Below, piece by piece: positions 11,586 through 22,028 of a stretch of 64,000 bases of DNA (positions are counted from its first letter, which is position 1; each line of letters starts with the position of its first letter). The DNA lies in the NCBI GenBank assembly GCA_014904985.1, contig MU129061.1, positions 1 to 64,000 on the forward strand. The letters are read 5' to 3'. The translations under genes and the position numbers were made by a program. Below the pieces are notes generated by a model. It worked only from the letters and a program-made list of their open reading frames with translations. It did no database searches and was not told the origin of the DNA. The DNA is from Hydnum rufescens UP504 (Eukaryota; Basidiomycota; Agaricomycetes; Cantharellales; Hydnaceae).

Positions 11586-12213
11586 TCAAGAGCAATATTT
11601 ATTGTATTCTTGGACCAGGCAATGTGACCCTTTGAATGGAGGTTGTTTGGTGATCTCTTTGGCGTCCACCTGTTAATTTGCCTCTCTTCGTTTGGAGACG
11701 ACTCTACTCACTGCTGCGGAGAATAAGGGTTAAGTCTCATCCAAAATTTTGATGGGGATCACAAGAAACAGGGGGGAAACATTGACATCAATTTCGAACC
11801 GGGCGGGCCATATGGCGCACTTATCCTCTGATTGGATGTGAGTCGGCTGTTTGCGGAAATGCTTATGTAGTTTATTTTGAGTTGTTGAATTGCTGTACGA
11901 CCACGTGGCTTACAGTCCTCTCTTTTGCAGTAGGAAACATGTTCAAGGGCACCTTTGGGTATTATCAGACAATGACCATCCTGGGCTGGGTTCTTGCGTT
12001 TCCACCTCCTACTGAAACACTCCGTAGCCATGCCTCGTATCATCTCCACGAAATGTACACCGGTTTCCCCGTGGGGCAACACTTGAGCCGGCCCGCCGAT
12101 GGAAGCCCTGCTGCCGCGTGATGGTGACATCCATTTGACGGAGGCGTATTCCTCTTTACATATATGTCGTCGTGCAACGGGCTCCCTCACTCGTTTTTCT
12201 GAGCAAAATCGCA

Positions 12214-14987
12214 ATGTTAAACACCCAGGCCATTGTTTTCTGCTTCTTTGTGGTGCGCCTGATGTTCCCTCCTTGTATCTTTCCGATGGGATGATCAGGT
12301 AACTGAGCCACGGTGCATCGTCCCTTCGTCAGGCGTTTGGAGGTGAGTGACTGTCTAGCGCTCGTGCATGGTATCTGATGTCAATTGGCGCGAAGGCTTC
12401 TTGTTTGGCTACGATATCGTATGGATTCCAACCCTTGCATTGCGTATCTGTCACAATCCCCTGACTTTTTGCTCTCCCGTACTCCCGCCCCCCTTGAAAA
12501 TCGACCTAATCGACTTGCCATAGGGTGTCATTTCGGTGCGTAGGGAATCCTAATCACAGCCACAATCTATTCGTATTTACGGACTATTCAATTTCGGGGC
12601 TGATGTTCAGGGATGTCTCATCATGCCCGATTTTATAAGGCGATTTGGGGAGCCTACGGGACCTAATGGTGCATATGAACTCTCGTCCAGCCGCCAGTCC
12701 ATCATCACGTCCCTTCTCTCCGCTGGTACTTTTGTGTGAGTTTCTTTCTTTCGTTTAAAATATTTTTTCCTTTCTTTATAATCTTAGAAATTGCGTTCCG
12801 CGGTGTGACCCCCGTACGGGTGCAGTTTTATTCATTGGCTCACTTTAAAATTTCTCTTTTTATCTTCTTTTGCTCCAGGGGGGCTCTTGCACAGGCCTTC
12901 ACTTCGGATCGATTTGGGCGAAGAGGCTCGATTCGCATTTGGTCGGTACGTCCTCTTCATATATACTGTGGGCCATTGAATATTTGACGTTGTGGACTCA
13001 ACGACGATCGCCATGGCGGCTGTTGTCATTGCTTGCAGTTTATCTTTACAATTGGGGTCGTGATCCAGACTTCCACAGAGTACTCTATCGCCCAGATCAC
13101 GTTTGGGTGAGTTCCCTCAAGGATTTATAACCCACTGTCTACATTCCTTTATCCCCTCCTTTTTAGGAGGTTCGTTGCTGGCTTGGGTGTGGGCGCGCTT
13201 AGTGCAATCGTTCCCTTGTACAATGGCGAAGCAGCACCTAAGAAAATTAGAGGGGCAATGTGAGATTTTCTTGACTACTGGGGCTCGAGTATGCATAGCT
13301 GACAGGTTGTCTCGGATCGTAGGCTTGTGCTGTACCAGTTGCAGATTATTATTGGGTACGTCATCAGAATAGCACCTTCTCGATATTTTTGACGAAACTG
13401 TGTGGCTAGCTTATTTTTCAGTTATATCCTTGACCTCGCAACGCATACGATCAAAAATTCCGCGAGCTGGAGGATTCCTATTGGACTCCAAATGCGTGAG
13501 CTTAGTGACCCTAGCTGCGTGCTATTGGACAGACTGACTCCTCACTCATCGGTCCTCTTTTCCGTCTGGCGCCCGATACAGTCTGGGGTCTGATTTTGAT
13601 AACCGGGATGTCCTATCTTCCGGAGTCTCCGTGAGTTCTTTCCCACATTTTCGGGAATCAAATTGTATTCAATCACGTCTTCATAGACGTCACCTGTTGG
13701 GTACCGGAAGGGAAGCAGAAGCCCTGCATGCCTTGTCTCTTATCAATGGTGTCCCCGAGGAGGACCCAATAGTGAAGGAAGCGATTGAGGAGCTCATGGT
13801 TGCCATTAACGCGGAGAACGAGGTAATGCAATAAAAGCCACCCCGTCTGCGAATGGTATCGACGCTGATGTCATTGGGAACGTTGCTTATGGCGAACCAT
13901 AGGGCGGAAAAGCGACTTGGCTCGAGTGTTTCAGTACTCGTAACGAATTGTGGAAGCGAACTATCAATGGAATGATGCTGCAATTCATTCAGCAGCTTAA
14001 TGGTCAAAATTTCTATGTACGTCCCACACTTTGATGCTCTTCCCATATAGTTTTGTGATTCGCCCCTCCTTGCCTTGACCATAGTACTACTATGGCGACA
14101 CATTTTTCAAGAGTGCCGGCACGAATTTGTCCCCCTACACAATCCAAGTGATCCTCGGTGCCGTGTCCGTAGCAGCGACCCTCCCTGCCCTCCATTTGAT
14201 AGAAACGCAGGGTCGCCGACGATCGCTTCTTGTCGGAGCACTCGCCCAGGCCGCTTGCGCATTGATTGCTGGTGTGGTGGGACATTTGACTCTAGTCCCA
14301 CCTTCTCTCCTTGCCAGAGAGGGAGTAGCGGGCTTGACCAAGAGGAATAAACAAGGTGGTGACGTCTTGATCGCGTTTGCCGTGCTGCATGTTGGTGCGT
14401 TTTCCTGTTGGTGGGGACCGACACCTGTGAGTTGTTTTTGGCCCTCGTCATCCATGTGCAGAAGGTTTGTTTGACAGTCTTGATCTGGTGCTTTCTAAGT
14501 GGGTATATCTCGGAGAATCCTTCCCCCTTCGCGTTCGTGCAAAGGTTAGTGTTTAAGTTCTAATGTATTACGTCGGATCCGCCATTTTTCATATTCGTTG
14601 TCCACCTTGTAGTCGATTGCGTTGGGCAGTGCGACCAATTGGATCTGGAATTTCTTGCTCTCGTTCTTCGCACCACGAATCGCAGCTCGCATTGGGCCTC
14701 TGATTCTCCTTATATTTTTCGGGTGTTTGATATTCGGCTTCTTTTACGTTCTCCTCTTTGTACCCGAGGTCAAGGGCCTTTCGCTGGAAGAAGTCGACGA
14801 ACTGTACCGCGCAAAGGTAAAGCCGTGGAATTCGAGTGGGTGGAGGCCCAGTTCCAAGGTGGTGCATGCCGCACACGGAGGGCGCCGTGTGGTCGGTGGG
14901 GAGATCGTGGAGGACACGCTGGAGAAACAGGAGATGGCCACGACCGCGGCCGTGGATGATGCCGTGAGTGACGAGAAGGCATGGTGA
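12214..14987 (+). CDS. MFS hexose/sugar transporter with micro-exons
   Basis: Twelve-helix plasma-membrane sugar:proton symporter of the sugar-porter family. The N-terminus is split into tiny exons: 12214-12252 (MLNTQAIVFCFFV), 12333-12342 (10 nt), 12396-12418 and 12524-12535 (12 nt, coding GVIS). Together they spell AFGGFLFGYDIGVIS. Later exons give the family signatures DRFGRRGSI, RFVAGLGVGALSAIVPLYNG, MSYLPESPRHLLG, QQLNGQNFYYYG and IETQGRRRSLL. PTPWVYLGESFPLRVRAKS follows, and then PEVKGLSLEEVDELY near the C-terminus. All junctions are GT-AG in phase. The start is the first in-frame ATG before the first helix; a longer N-terminus from an upstream exon is possible. The stop is TGA at 14985-14987. 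Confidence 0.92.
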
Positions 14988-15786
14988 GTCGTGCTCTGTC
15001 TTTTTGGAGTCAATTTCATACCTATCTAATTTCAATCGTTCTAATGAGAATAGATTTGTATGAAAGGCCATCAGAAGCATCGAAAAGCAATTGTAATGAT
15101 AGGTGCCACGAGACTTGAAGGTGTACATCCTACGGGAATTATGAACTGGTTGATTCTCTATTGCCCTTACCCATCATCCTAGGGATGCGAATATGACCTC
15201 GTAAGTCGAGGATCACATATTCTTCAGACCTGATCATAGAAGCGCCGGATCAGCAGATCGCCGCGTTTTTCTGAGTGCTTTGGGTATCGTGGCCATAAAA
15301 AATCTTGCTCCAAGCTGCTCGATTTCCGCGCCCTTGCCGTTCTACACCATGATGACACAGCTCTTCTTTGAAGGCGTGATGCATTCCCCATCGTGTGCCT
15401 CGGGCGGGCGTTGGTGTATCTCACGATCTTATTCCATCACTGATGGTTCTACAGGGATCGTGTTTAAATGATAAATGTGCTCTCTAGTCTGTCCGTATCT
15501 CGGCTGGGGTTGTCTGAGAACACGAGAACAGCGGCTCAACAGATGGATACAATACGCCCAGGATTTCCCTGCATCTCGATTCTACTCCCTTGTACTTGTA
15601 CTGTATATGTTCCATCATGAGACGCCGTTCGTGCACTGATCACAAGAGTTTCGCTAGACACACGGTGCATCCATTTGCTAGGTGGTCTTTGTCTATCCTA
15701 CATCCCGAGCCCGACAACATGGTTTTTGTCAAAATAAGGAAAAGTGTCCTCTTCCTTACCATAGGGTCGGTCTCCCTACAATCAAA
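14988..15786. other. Convergent intergenic region, no gene seen
   Basis: Space between the 3' ends of the transporter (+) and the kinase (-). Open frames are under 90 codons without recognisable content, so this is probably 3' UTR sequence. Confidence 0.5.
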
Positions 15787-18347
15787 CTACCAGTCTTCTG
15801 GTGTCTTCTGGGATCTGAAACAGTCGCCCCAGCTGCCGGATAGTACTTTCTCATGAGCCTCCAACCAAGTGAGCCCTTCGCGAACGAAAATTTGATAGCT
15901 GGGACGATACCGTTCTTCGGACATGGCATACCGGGTACCAAATTTGTCCGCCACTGCTATGTCATCAAGGTGTGACAGCCATCTGGCTATCAACCCATAA
16001 AATGCATGAGGTTCCGCTCGCGATCTGGTAGCCCACTTGGAAATTGTTCCTTTCACGGCTAGAACAGTATCAACAGCGGGCGAATTCAGGCGACGCAGCC
16101 AGTCCCTCTCGGTTGCAGAGACGTTCCCTTCGTTGTTCGCCACGGTTTTCTCCAGACCGCCAATCAGGGCCACCCATGCCCCAGACTCCAGATCATCGTT
16201 GGGGTTGTGGTAAATATCGTGCCCTCCGACCCAACGGTCCAACAGGCGAAAAGACATAAAGGGCACCGTACCCTTAAATTATCCACGACTGATGAGATAG
16301 TGACCTGCGAAATGAGATGCTTTCCACCCACCGAAATTGCTTTCCCTGGCTCTGGTTGCCTCTGAGAACCAATTTGTTTCGCCAAGTCCCCGTCAATAAG
16401 GATCCCACGACATTTAACCACTTCTCCTTTCTTCAGATCAATCCCAAGTCTGCTATAATTTATGAGCGATAGTCGATCACTAGGCAAGGCGAATGACCAA
16501 CGTTTCGAACACTGCCTTGTTATCCTCCGTGGCTTCCTCATCCACAGCTAGTATATTTCCCTCGCTCACATCCCGATGAATTGCATGTGCCTTACTAAGC
16601 AGGTTGTAATGCCCTGGGTAATCAATAGCAGAAAGGGATATGAGCACACAGACAAAGTGTGCTCGCGAATATGTGCACGCACCAATCATCGCATGGGTGA
16701 TGCTCAGCAAGAACGCATAAGGCGTCTCACAACTGCTCAATGGTTTCCCGACCGTTGAATAATATTGGCGAATGTGCTCACGCGGTTCAACCTTCCATGG
16801 GACGTCATCTTTGAAAGGATTCCATTCGGTCGCGCCCTTCAATAGGCCGGAGTTATTACCAAGTCGTTGCGTCGCCCTGGCACCATATCAGACCTGCACC
16901 GTTTAAAGTTAACCCAGACTCACCAGAGCCTCGGGACGCCGAATTCGCCACGGACGGCACGATACACATCAACCTCGACTGTATCGCCTTGGGAAACCCA
17001 GGAGTCTTTGTATACGAGGCGAAGAGGAGGACTATTACCACCTGTCCTGTCTATAACGTCGCGCTTCGCAGATTCGTAGATGGCAAGGGCGTCACTCAAG
17101 GCTTCATCCTCCCTGGGCTGTGCACTTTCATACGTGGGGCGCTTTTTCGCAGTCTTTGCTGAGGCGGAGTCCGACAAATTAAGGCGTTCGATTCCCTGTC
17201 TGGCCGCTTCGGGATCAAGGTTGGGATTTTGCTGACTGATCTTGCCCTGACTGGCCTTGCCCTGGCCAGTCTTTCCCTGACTGGTCTTACCACGAATAGA
17301 CTTGCCTTCCTCAGATAGGGGAGCAGTTGCGACTGACTTCGGTGTGGCCAATCGAAGCGACAGTTTCGCTTCAATCCGCCGAGACCGCCGCAATGTTATC
17401 TCCGGCTGCGGGGTCGATGTTCCGGAGGCCGACGCCTTCTTGATCAGAATTGCAACTTGATTAGCACGTCCTCGTATGCAAGTGCGACTTGAGAGAATAT
17501 CAATGGCCCCGAAAACGGGATCTTGGTCGACTCTTCGCGCCACGAATCCTGCCTCCTCGGGGCTCCTCCACCCAAAAATCGTCTTCATCATCTGGACAAA
17601 GCCGCGAAATCCAGAATCGTCCTGTGCCTTTGGGGTCATCGGGAGTTCTGGCGATGAGGTGACTCCACCTCGGTGAAAGAACATGAACCGTGCCGACTTC
17701 GACACCTGATTCACTCCGATTACCAGAGCGAACGACCTCGTCCAGTTCGAACAAAAAAGCGCCCGAGCATACGTGGCCGCCTGCTTGATGAGATCACGCC
17801 AATCGTTCTTCACCTCGATTACGATGTCTATATCCCTCCACCTGAAACTTTGGTCGTTCCCTGTCACTTTCTCCCGAGGCACATACACCAGATCAGGCCT
17901 CAGACGTGCGGAGCCATCGACCGAATCTTTTATATCGTGCGGATCGTTGATAAATAATTCATGTCCATCGTACACATGCTTGGTCTGACGGAATGATTTG
18001 TCTTTGTTCAGAGCGTCCCGAACTAGATCGAATGTTGTCTTGATGGTTGTGTAGTAACCGGGCTCATCGAGACCAGTTGGCCACGTCGGGAGACTTTTCT
18101 TGATCTCTTGGATTATTTCTAGTGGTACCGGAGTAGAAGTGGCGAGTTGGTCGGATTCGGACATGCTGCCTAGCAATTCGTCCCTGACGGCAAGCTTAAG
18201 ATCAGCCTGACTGACATTGGATGAGCGATTTGATGATGCGGCTGTGGAATGACGCAAGGGGGTAGAGGGAATGGATGGAGCCTCCCGTGGAGAATTCAAA
18301 GAGGCGGCGTTCTGTGATTTATTCTCGTTGTTGCCACCAAAGGTCAT
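15787..18347 (-). CDS. FunK1-type fungal protein kinase
   Basis: Member of the fungal-specific protein kinase family expanded in Agaricomycetes; substrates are unknown. The first ATG (18347) opens MTFGGNNENKSQ and a long first exon to about 16930. This exon carries the conserved N-terminal domain (SARLRPDLVYVPRE, DIDIVIEVKNDWRDL). It then has a Lys-rich linker with five near-repeats of GKxxQ (around 17230-17310). Later exons carry the kinase core: AHAIHRDVSEGNIL (catalytic loop HRD, with Asn), then LIDGDLAK in the place of the usual DFG (FunK1 proteins typically have DFD), GTVPFMSFRLL and the C-lobe ending KTPEDW at 15787. Four or so short introns are inferred; the junction near 16860-16930 is the least certain. 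Confidence 0.88.
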
Positions 18348-18616
18348 CTCTCGCAAAGAGGGCCTATGAGACGGAAAAGGTCAGAAAGGACGCAAAGGAT
18401 AAGGAAGGACTGAAATACACTGTCGCTATGGTGGCCACCGATAGTGGTTCTAACAAGATGAGAAGACGTGATTGTAGTCCTCAGGGGTCATTGAGCGCGA
18501 ACGTGACTGCGACGCGGTCAACTTTGCATCCGAACCTCCACCAACAAGGATGCTAACTCTCAAGAGTTCAGCTGTCAAGACCTCATACCATGCAATAAGA
18601 ACCCTGGTTGTGGTCT

Positions 18617-20037
18617 CTACACTCTGCAGTTTTCTAACGTGGTAACCAGCAAGTCCTCCGCGCCGATCGCCTGCAACTGATCCATAACTCGCGCAACTTC
18701 AACCCGCTCAACCTGTGCGCTCACCGAAACCCAATCCGTCTCCTCGAGACGACTCATCGTTGGTGAGCGGTGTCCAGGGTAGCGCTTGCCAGCCTCTCCC
18801 TATGGATGTTATAGACTAGCAGGAGGAACTTGCGCGAAGCGATGACCCCCACGAGGCGCGAGGAAATGAGCTGGATTAGGGGCACGAACGAGGCCTTGGA
18901 GTCGTCCGAAACACACTTCTTCGCGGTGATGAGGATGGCTTCAGTCGACATGACGGTCGCGATTGGGTGCAGCCCTGCGGCGCGCATAGTTTCGCCGGAT
19001 TCTATAACGTGGGTGAGGGAAAGAAACGCAATTGCGAGCCCAAATGGGTTGCGTCTACATGGGAACGTACCGACCAAATCCACTGGAATTAAAGGTCGCC
19101 ACCACCAACCAATGAAGAAAAAGGTGAAAAGAAAAAAAGACAGGAGAATACTGTAAGCCGGCCACACTCCAAATTTTACAACATTGCAAAAAAGGGACAC
19201 ACCAATACCCTCTGCCAGACCAAGCGCACAGGCAGCTTCCACACTCCCACCCACGTACTCGATCGTCGTCTTCACCACTACCCCCCTCTCTTTCCCTACA
19301 CGTTTATCCACTCCAAAATACTCGCCCCCAATGTTCGGAAAACTCGTGGCGACGCGCTTCCCCACGAGGTCCTCCACGCTCTGTATGGCACCGTGTTCGG
19401 GCACTTGCACTTGAAGGTTACACTTGCCGAAGCCGAGCTTCAGGACCTCTTCCACATGGGGCCACATCTGGGATTCTTCGATCCGGTCTTGACCTGTGAT
19501 CCCGATGTCGACATTCCCCCCCCCACGAAACGCGAAATGTCAGAGGCGGGGAGGAATACCCTGCCATCAAACCCAAAACGAAAAACAAAATACCGCGTGA
19601 AGGACAGGAACAGATTGTGATGATCAATGTTGTTGGGAGATGGCGACCATGAGTATTGGTCGAATGAGACGCAGGAAAGACGCGAGCGACTCAACAGGGC
19701 GATCGGATAGTTCTGGACAAGACAAACGTCCAAGCGGTCCGAGCGGAAGAACTGCAAGTGCGTGCCTGCACCCAGCCAGGGCACCAGCATCGTTCAGTAA
19801 GCAGACCAAACCGCTCACACCATGACACCATGGTGAAAGGGTGCACGCGCAGTAGACCCGGAGTTCATCAGAAAACCGTGTCCTTACCAGCCAATAGCTC
19901 ATTACACGTTTCGAATAATCTCCCTTGATAGTATATATATATAATAGGGATAGGGCTTGACAACGGGAGAGATAAAAACCTTTTTTGGGAATACCGAATA
20001 GCAGACGGCCCTTGATAGACACCGTGAGCAAAGGCAT
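18617..20037 (-). CDS. HIS1: ATP phosphoribosyltransferase (first step of histidine synthesis), frame-disrupted
   Basis: Condenses ATP and PRPP in the first step of histidine synthesis. The ATG at 20037 is followed by RLLFGIPKKG. Later exons give FFRSDRLDVCLVQNYPIALL, FLPASDISRFVGGG, NVDIGITGQDRIEESQM and GKRVATSFPNIGGEYFG. The PRPP loop DLVESGETMRAAG needs a 12-nt micro-exon (19071-19082). The C-terminal domain reads LEETDWVSVSAQVER and ends LENCRV at 18617. Two frame breaks are seen. One is at the nine-base C run 19516-19524, where ten would keep VGGG and NVDIG in one frame. The other is at 18774-18780, where one more C would join LASAT to PGHRSPT. This is either a pseudogene, a broken allele or assembly error. 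The gene identity itself is secure. Confidence 0.85.
19071..19082 (-). other. 12-nt micro-exon of HIS1
   Basis: On the minus strand TTCCAG precedes TGGATTTGGTCG, which is followed by GTACGT. Joined in phase 1 to the exon ending GGTATTG and to the next exon starting AATCC, it supplies exactly the conserved residues VDLV of the PRPP-binding loop. Confidence 0.8.
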
Positions 20038-22028
20038 ATTGATAATTCCTGCTACTGATAGCAGGTCCTGGCAGCGAACTATTGGTTCTGGAACAAAGGG
20101 ACGTCTCTAGACTGTGTGTGGAGTACAGTCGATCGTTGGCTACCCCATAAATTGCCTCCGGACACCCTTATGATAGTATTGACCCTCACCCAATGCTGTA
20201 CAACTTTAATTTTGCAACAACCGATTGCCATTACGATCAGAGTCAAGAAATTCGACCACTACAGGCCATGGATACTTGTAAGGATCAGGCTGCTGTCAAG
20301 GGACAGATTCTCCCCAAAATCGACAGATACGCGGTCGGCCAGTTGCAATCAAAAGCACCCCTCACTCAGATCTCCTTTTGATGTTCGGGACGGGTGCTGC
20401 AAGGACAATAGCCTATTGTCCAGAACTGATTCGTCTGGCAGAGACGACCGAAATATGGTACAAGTTTCAGAAGATAGGTCCTCACGGGCTTCATAGCCCA
20501 AGGGACGACTCACCGAGGGGTTCTCAACTAACCCCAAGAAGTGATCTATCGGCCTATCATTCAACTAGTGTGAGACTCAGTTTGATACGTGCGCCATCTG
20601 AATCTTACAAACCATCTGCATTTGCTAGCCAGTGTTGCCTCGAAAGATTCTGAAGGCCTAGGGAGCATTCAGGGGGCATGATGTCCGCTTAGAACGAACA
20701 ACGAGAACGTTGTTAACCTTGATGAGCTTTGTCATTATAAGCGACATACAGCGAGAGGTTGGGATCGCCACAGTAATGCCTGTACAGGTAATGGCGAGTT
20801 TCAATATAAATTGTCTTCAAACCTTGATATCCGATTGCCTTGTACACTTCATGGCACACCACTCGTCGTGTCCGTAAAACTTCGGAGGGATAGACAAACC
20901 ACGGCATGACGGCCTATCCCCTATTACGCTTGAGGATGGTTTCTCCACCAGGTACTGTCTTGCTGCTCACACCCACTCCTGTACCCATCTTTCGGGGCTT
21001 GAGAGGTAGTATAATGCAAGTTGCAATTGGGTTTGATGCTGATAAGGGAGCGAAATCGAATGTGTTGCACACATGAGGTGGTTAGTAGCCTGTCCAGCGG
21101 GCTTCCTTATGTAAGCAGTTGTGCTCGGCAACCTCCGTCCATTTTCCACCTTCATACGACTGTGCGCAAGCCTTACCAAGCATCCTCAGCACGTATATAG
21201 TTGTATGCTTGGGTTATGACTGTGGATTTGAGGCTGTACCAGGAAGCCACTTGCCTTGGGTCGGCCCTCGACATGGAGAAGGATGTTGGGGAGTGAAGTA
21301 CAGTATTCCTGTTGCAAGTAATTGCCTCTACAAATTGGTAAGCATGCGGTTTCGAAGACCTGTTGTAGTCAGCTACGTTCCCTAGCTGCCACACCCATAG
21401 AAAGATGGCATCTATTTTTTCCCAGTACGATAAGATGACAGCACGCCACCCTGTGAAGCTGGGATTCTCTTTGCAAGGCAACCGGAAATGGTTGGGTGGA
21501 TGTCATGTGCGCGGCGTTATCGCTGCCGACCTGGAACGCACGCAACCGGTACTACGTCCACTGCTTCTGCAGGTCATATCGACCCCTTCTAGAATGGGTT
21601 GGCATTGTGGACCCAGGTATGTACTACGCTGATGTATGGGCGCCCATATTCTACCCGAGATTTCGCCTGCACCCGCCCTATCCCCGAAGGTTCATCAAGG
21701 ACCACAGTAACTTTCTTTTTTTTTTTTTCCCTTTGACAGGTTATACTGTAATGAAGCGGCAGGCTTGGTGTTGTCAAGTCAGTTATTGGGTAGATGGATA
21801 TTCCTCTTCATGTGTATGCCCTACGTCTAGTGCACCCCGTCGCCCATGGTCGCTTCCCCGTATCCCCTACGTTCCGTCTCATGTACCTTACTGTACTCGA
21901 TCGCATCCTCTTTTCTGTAATTTTTGCTCTCGGCCATTAGGTCCACGTGATCGTTCATCGAAAAATGATCCAGTCGGCTTGAGCAACAGTCTTTGTCTTC
22001 GTCCTCCTGTTCCTCTCCTCATGCCCTC
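20038..22028. promoter_or_regulatory. Divergent intergenic region HIS1 / SET-domain gene
   Basis: About 2 kb without a recognisable gene. A polypyrimidine run (T11) lies near 21716-21726. Open frames here (for example 21496-22152) lack motifs. The region should hold both promoters and the 5' UTRs, and possibly an untranslated leader exon of the SET gene. Confidence 0.4.
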
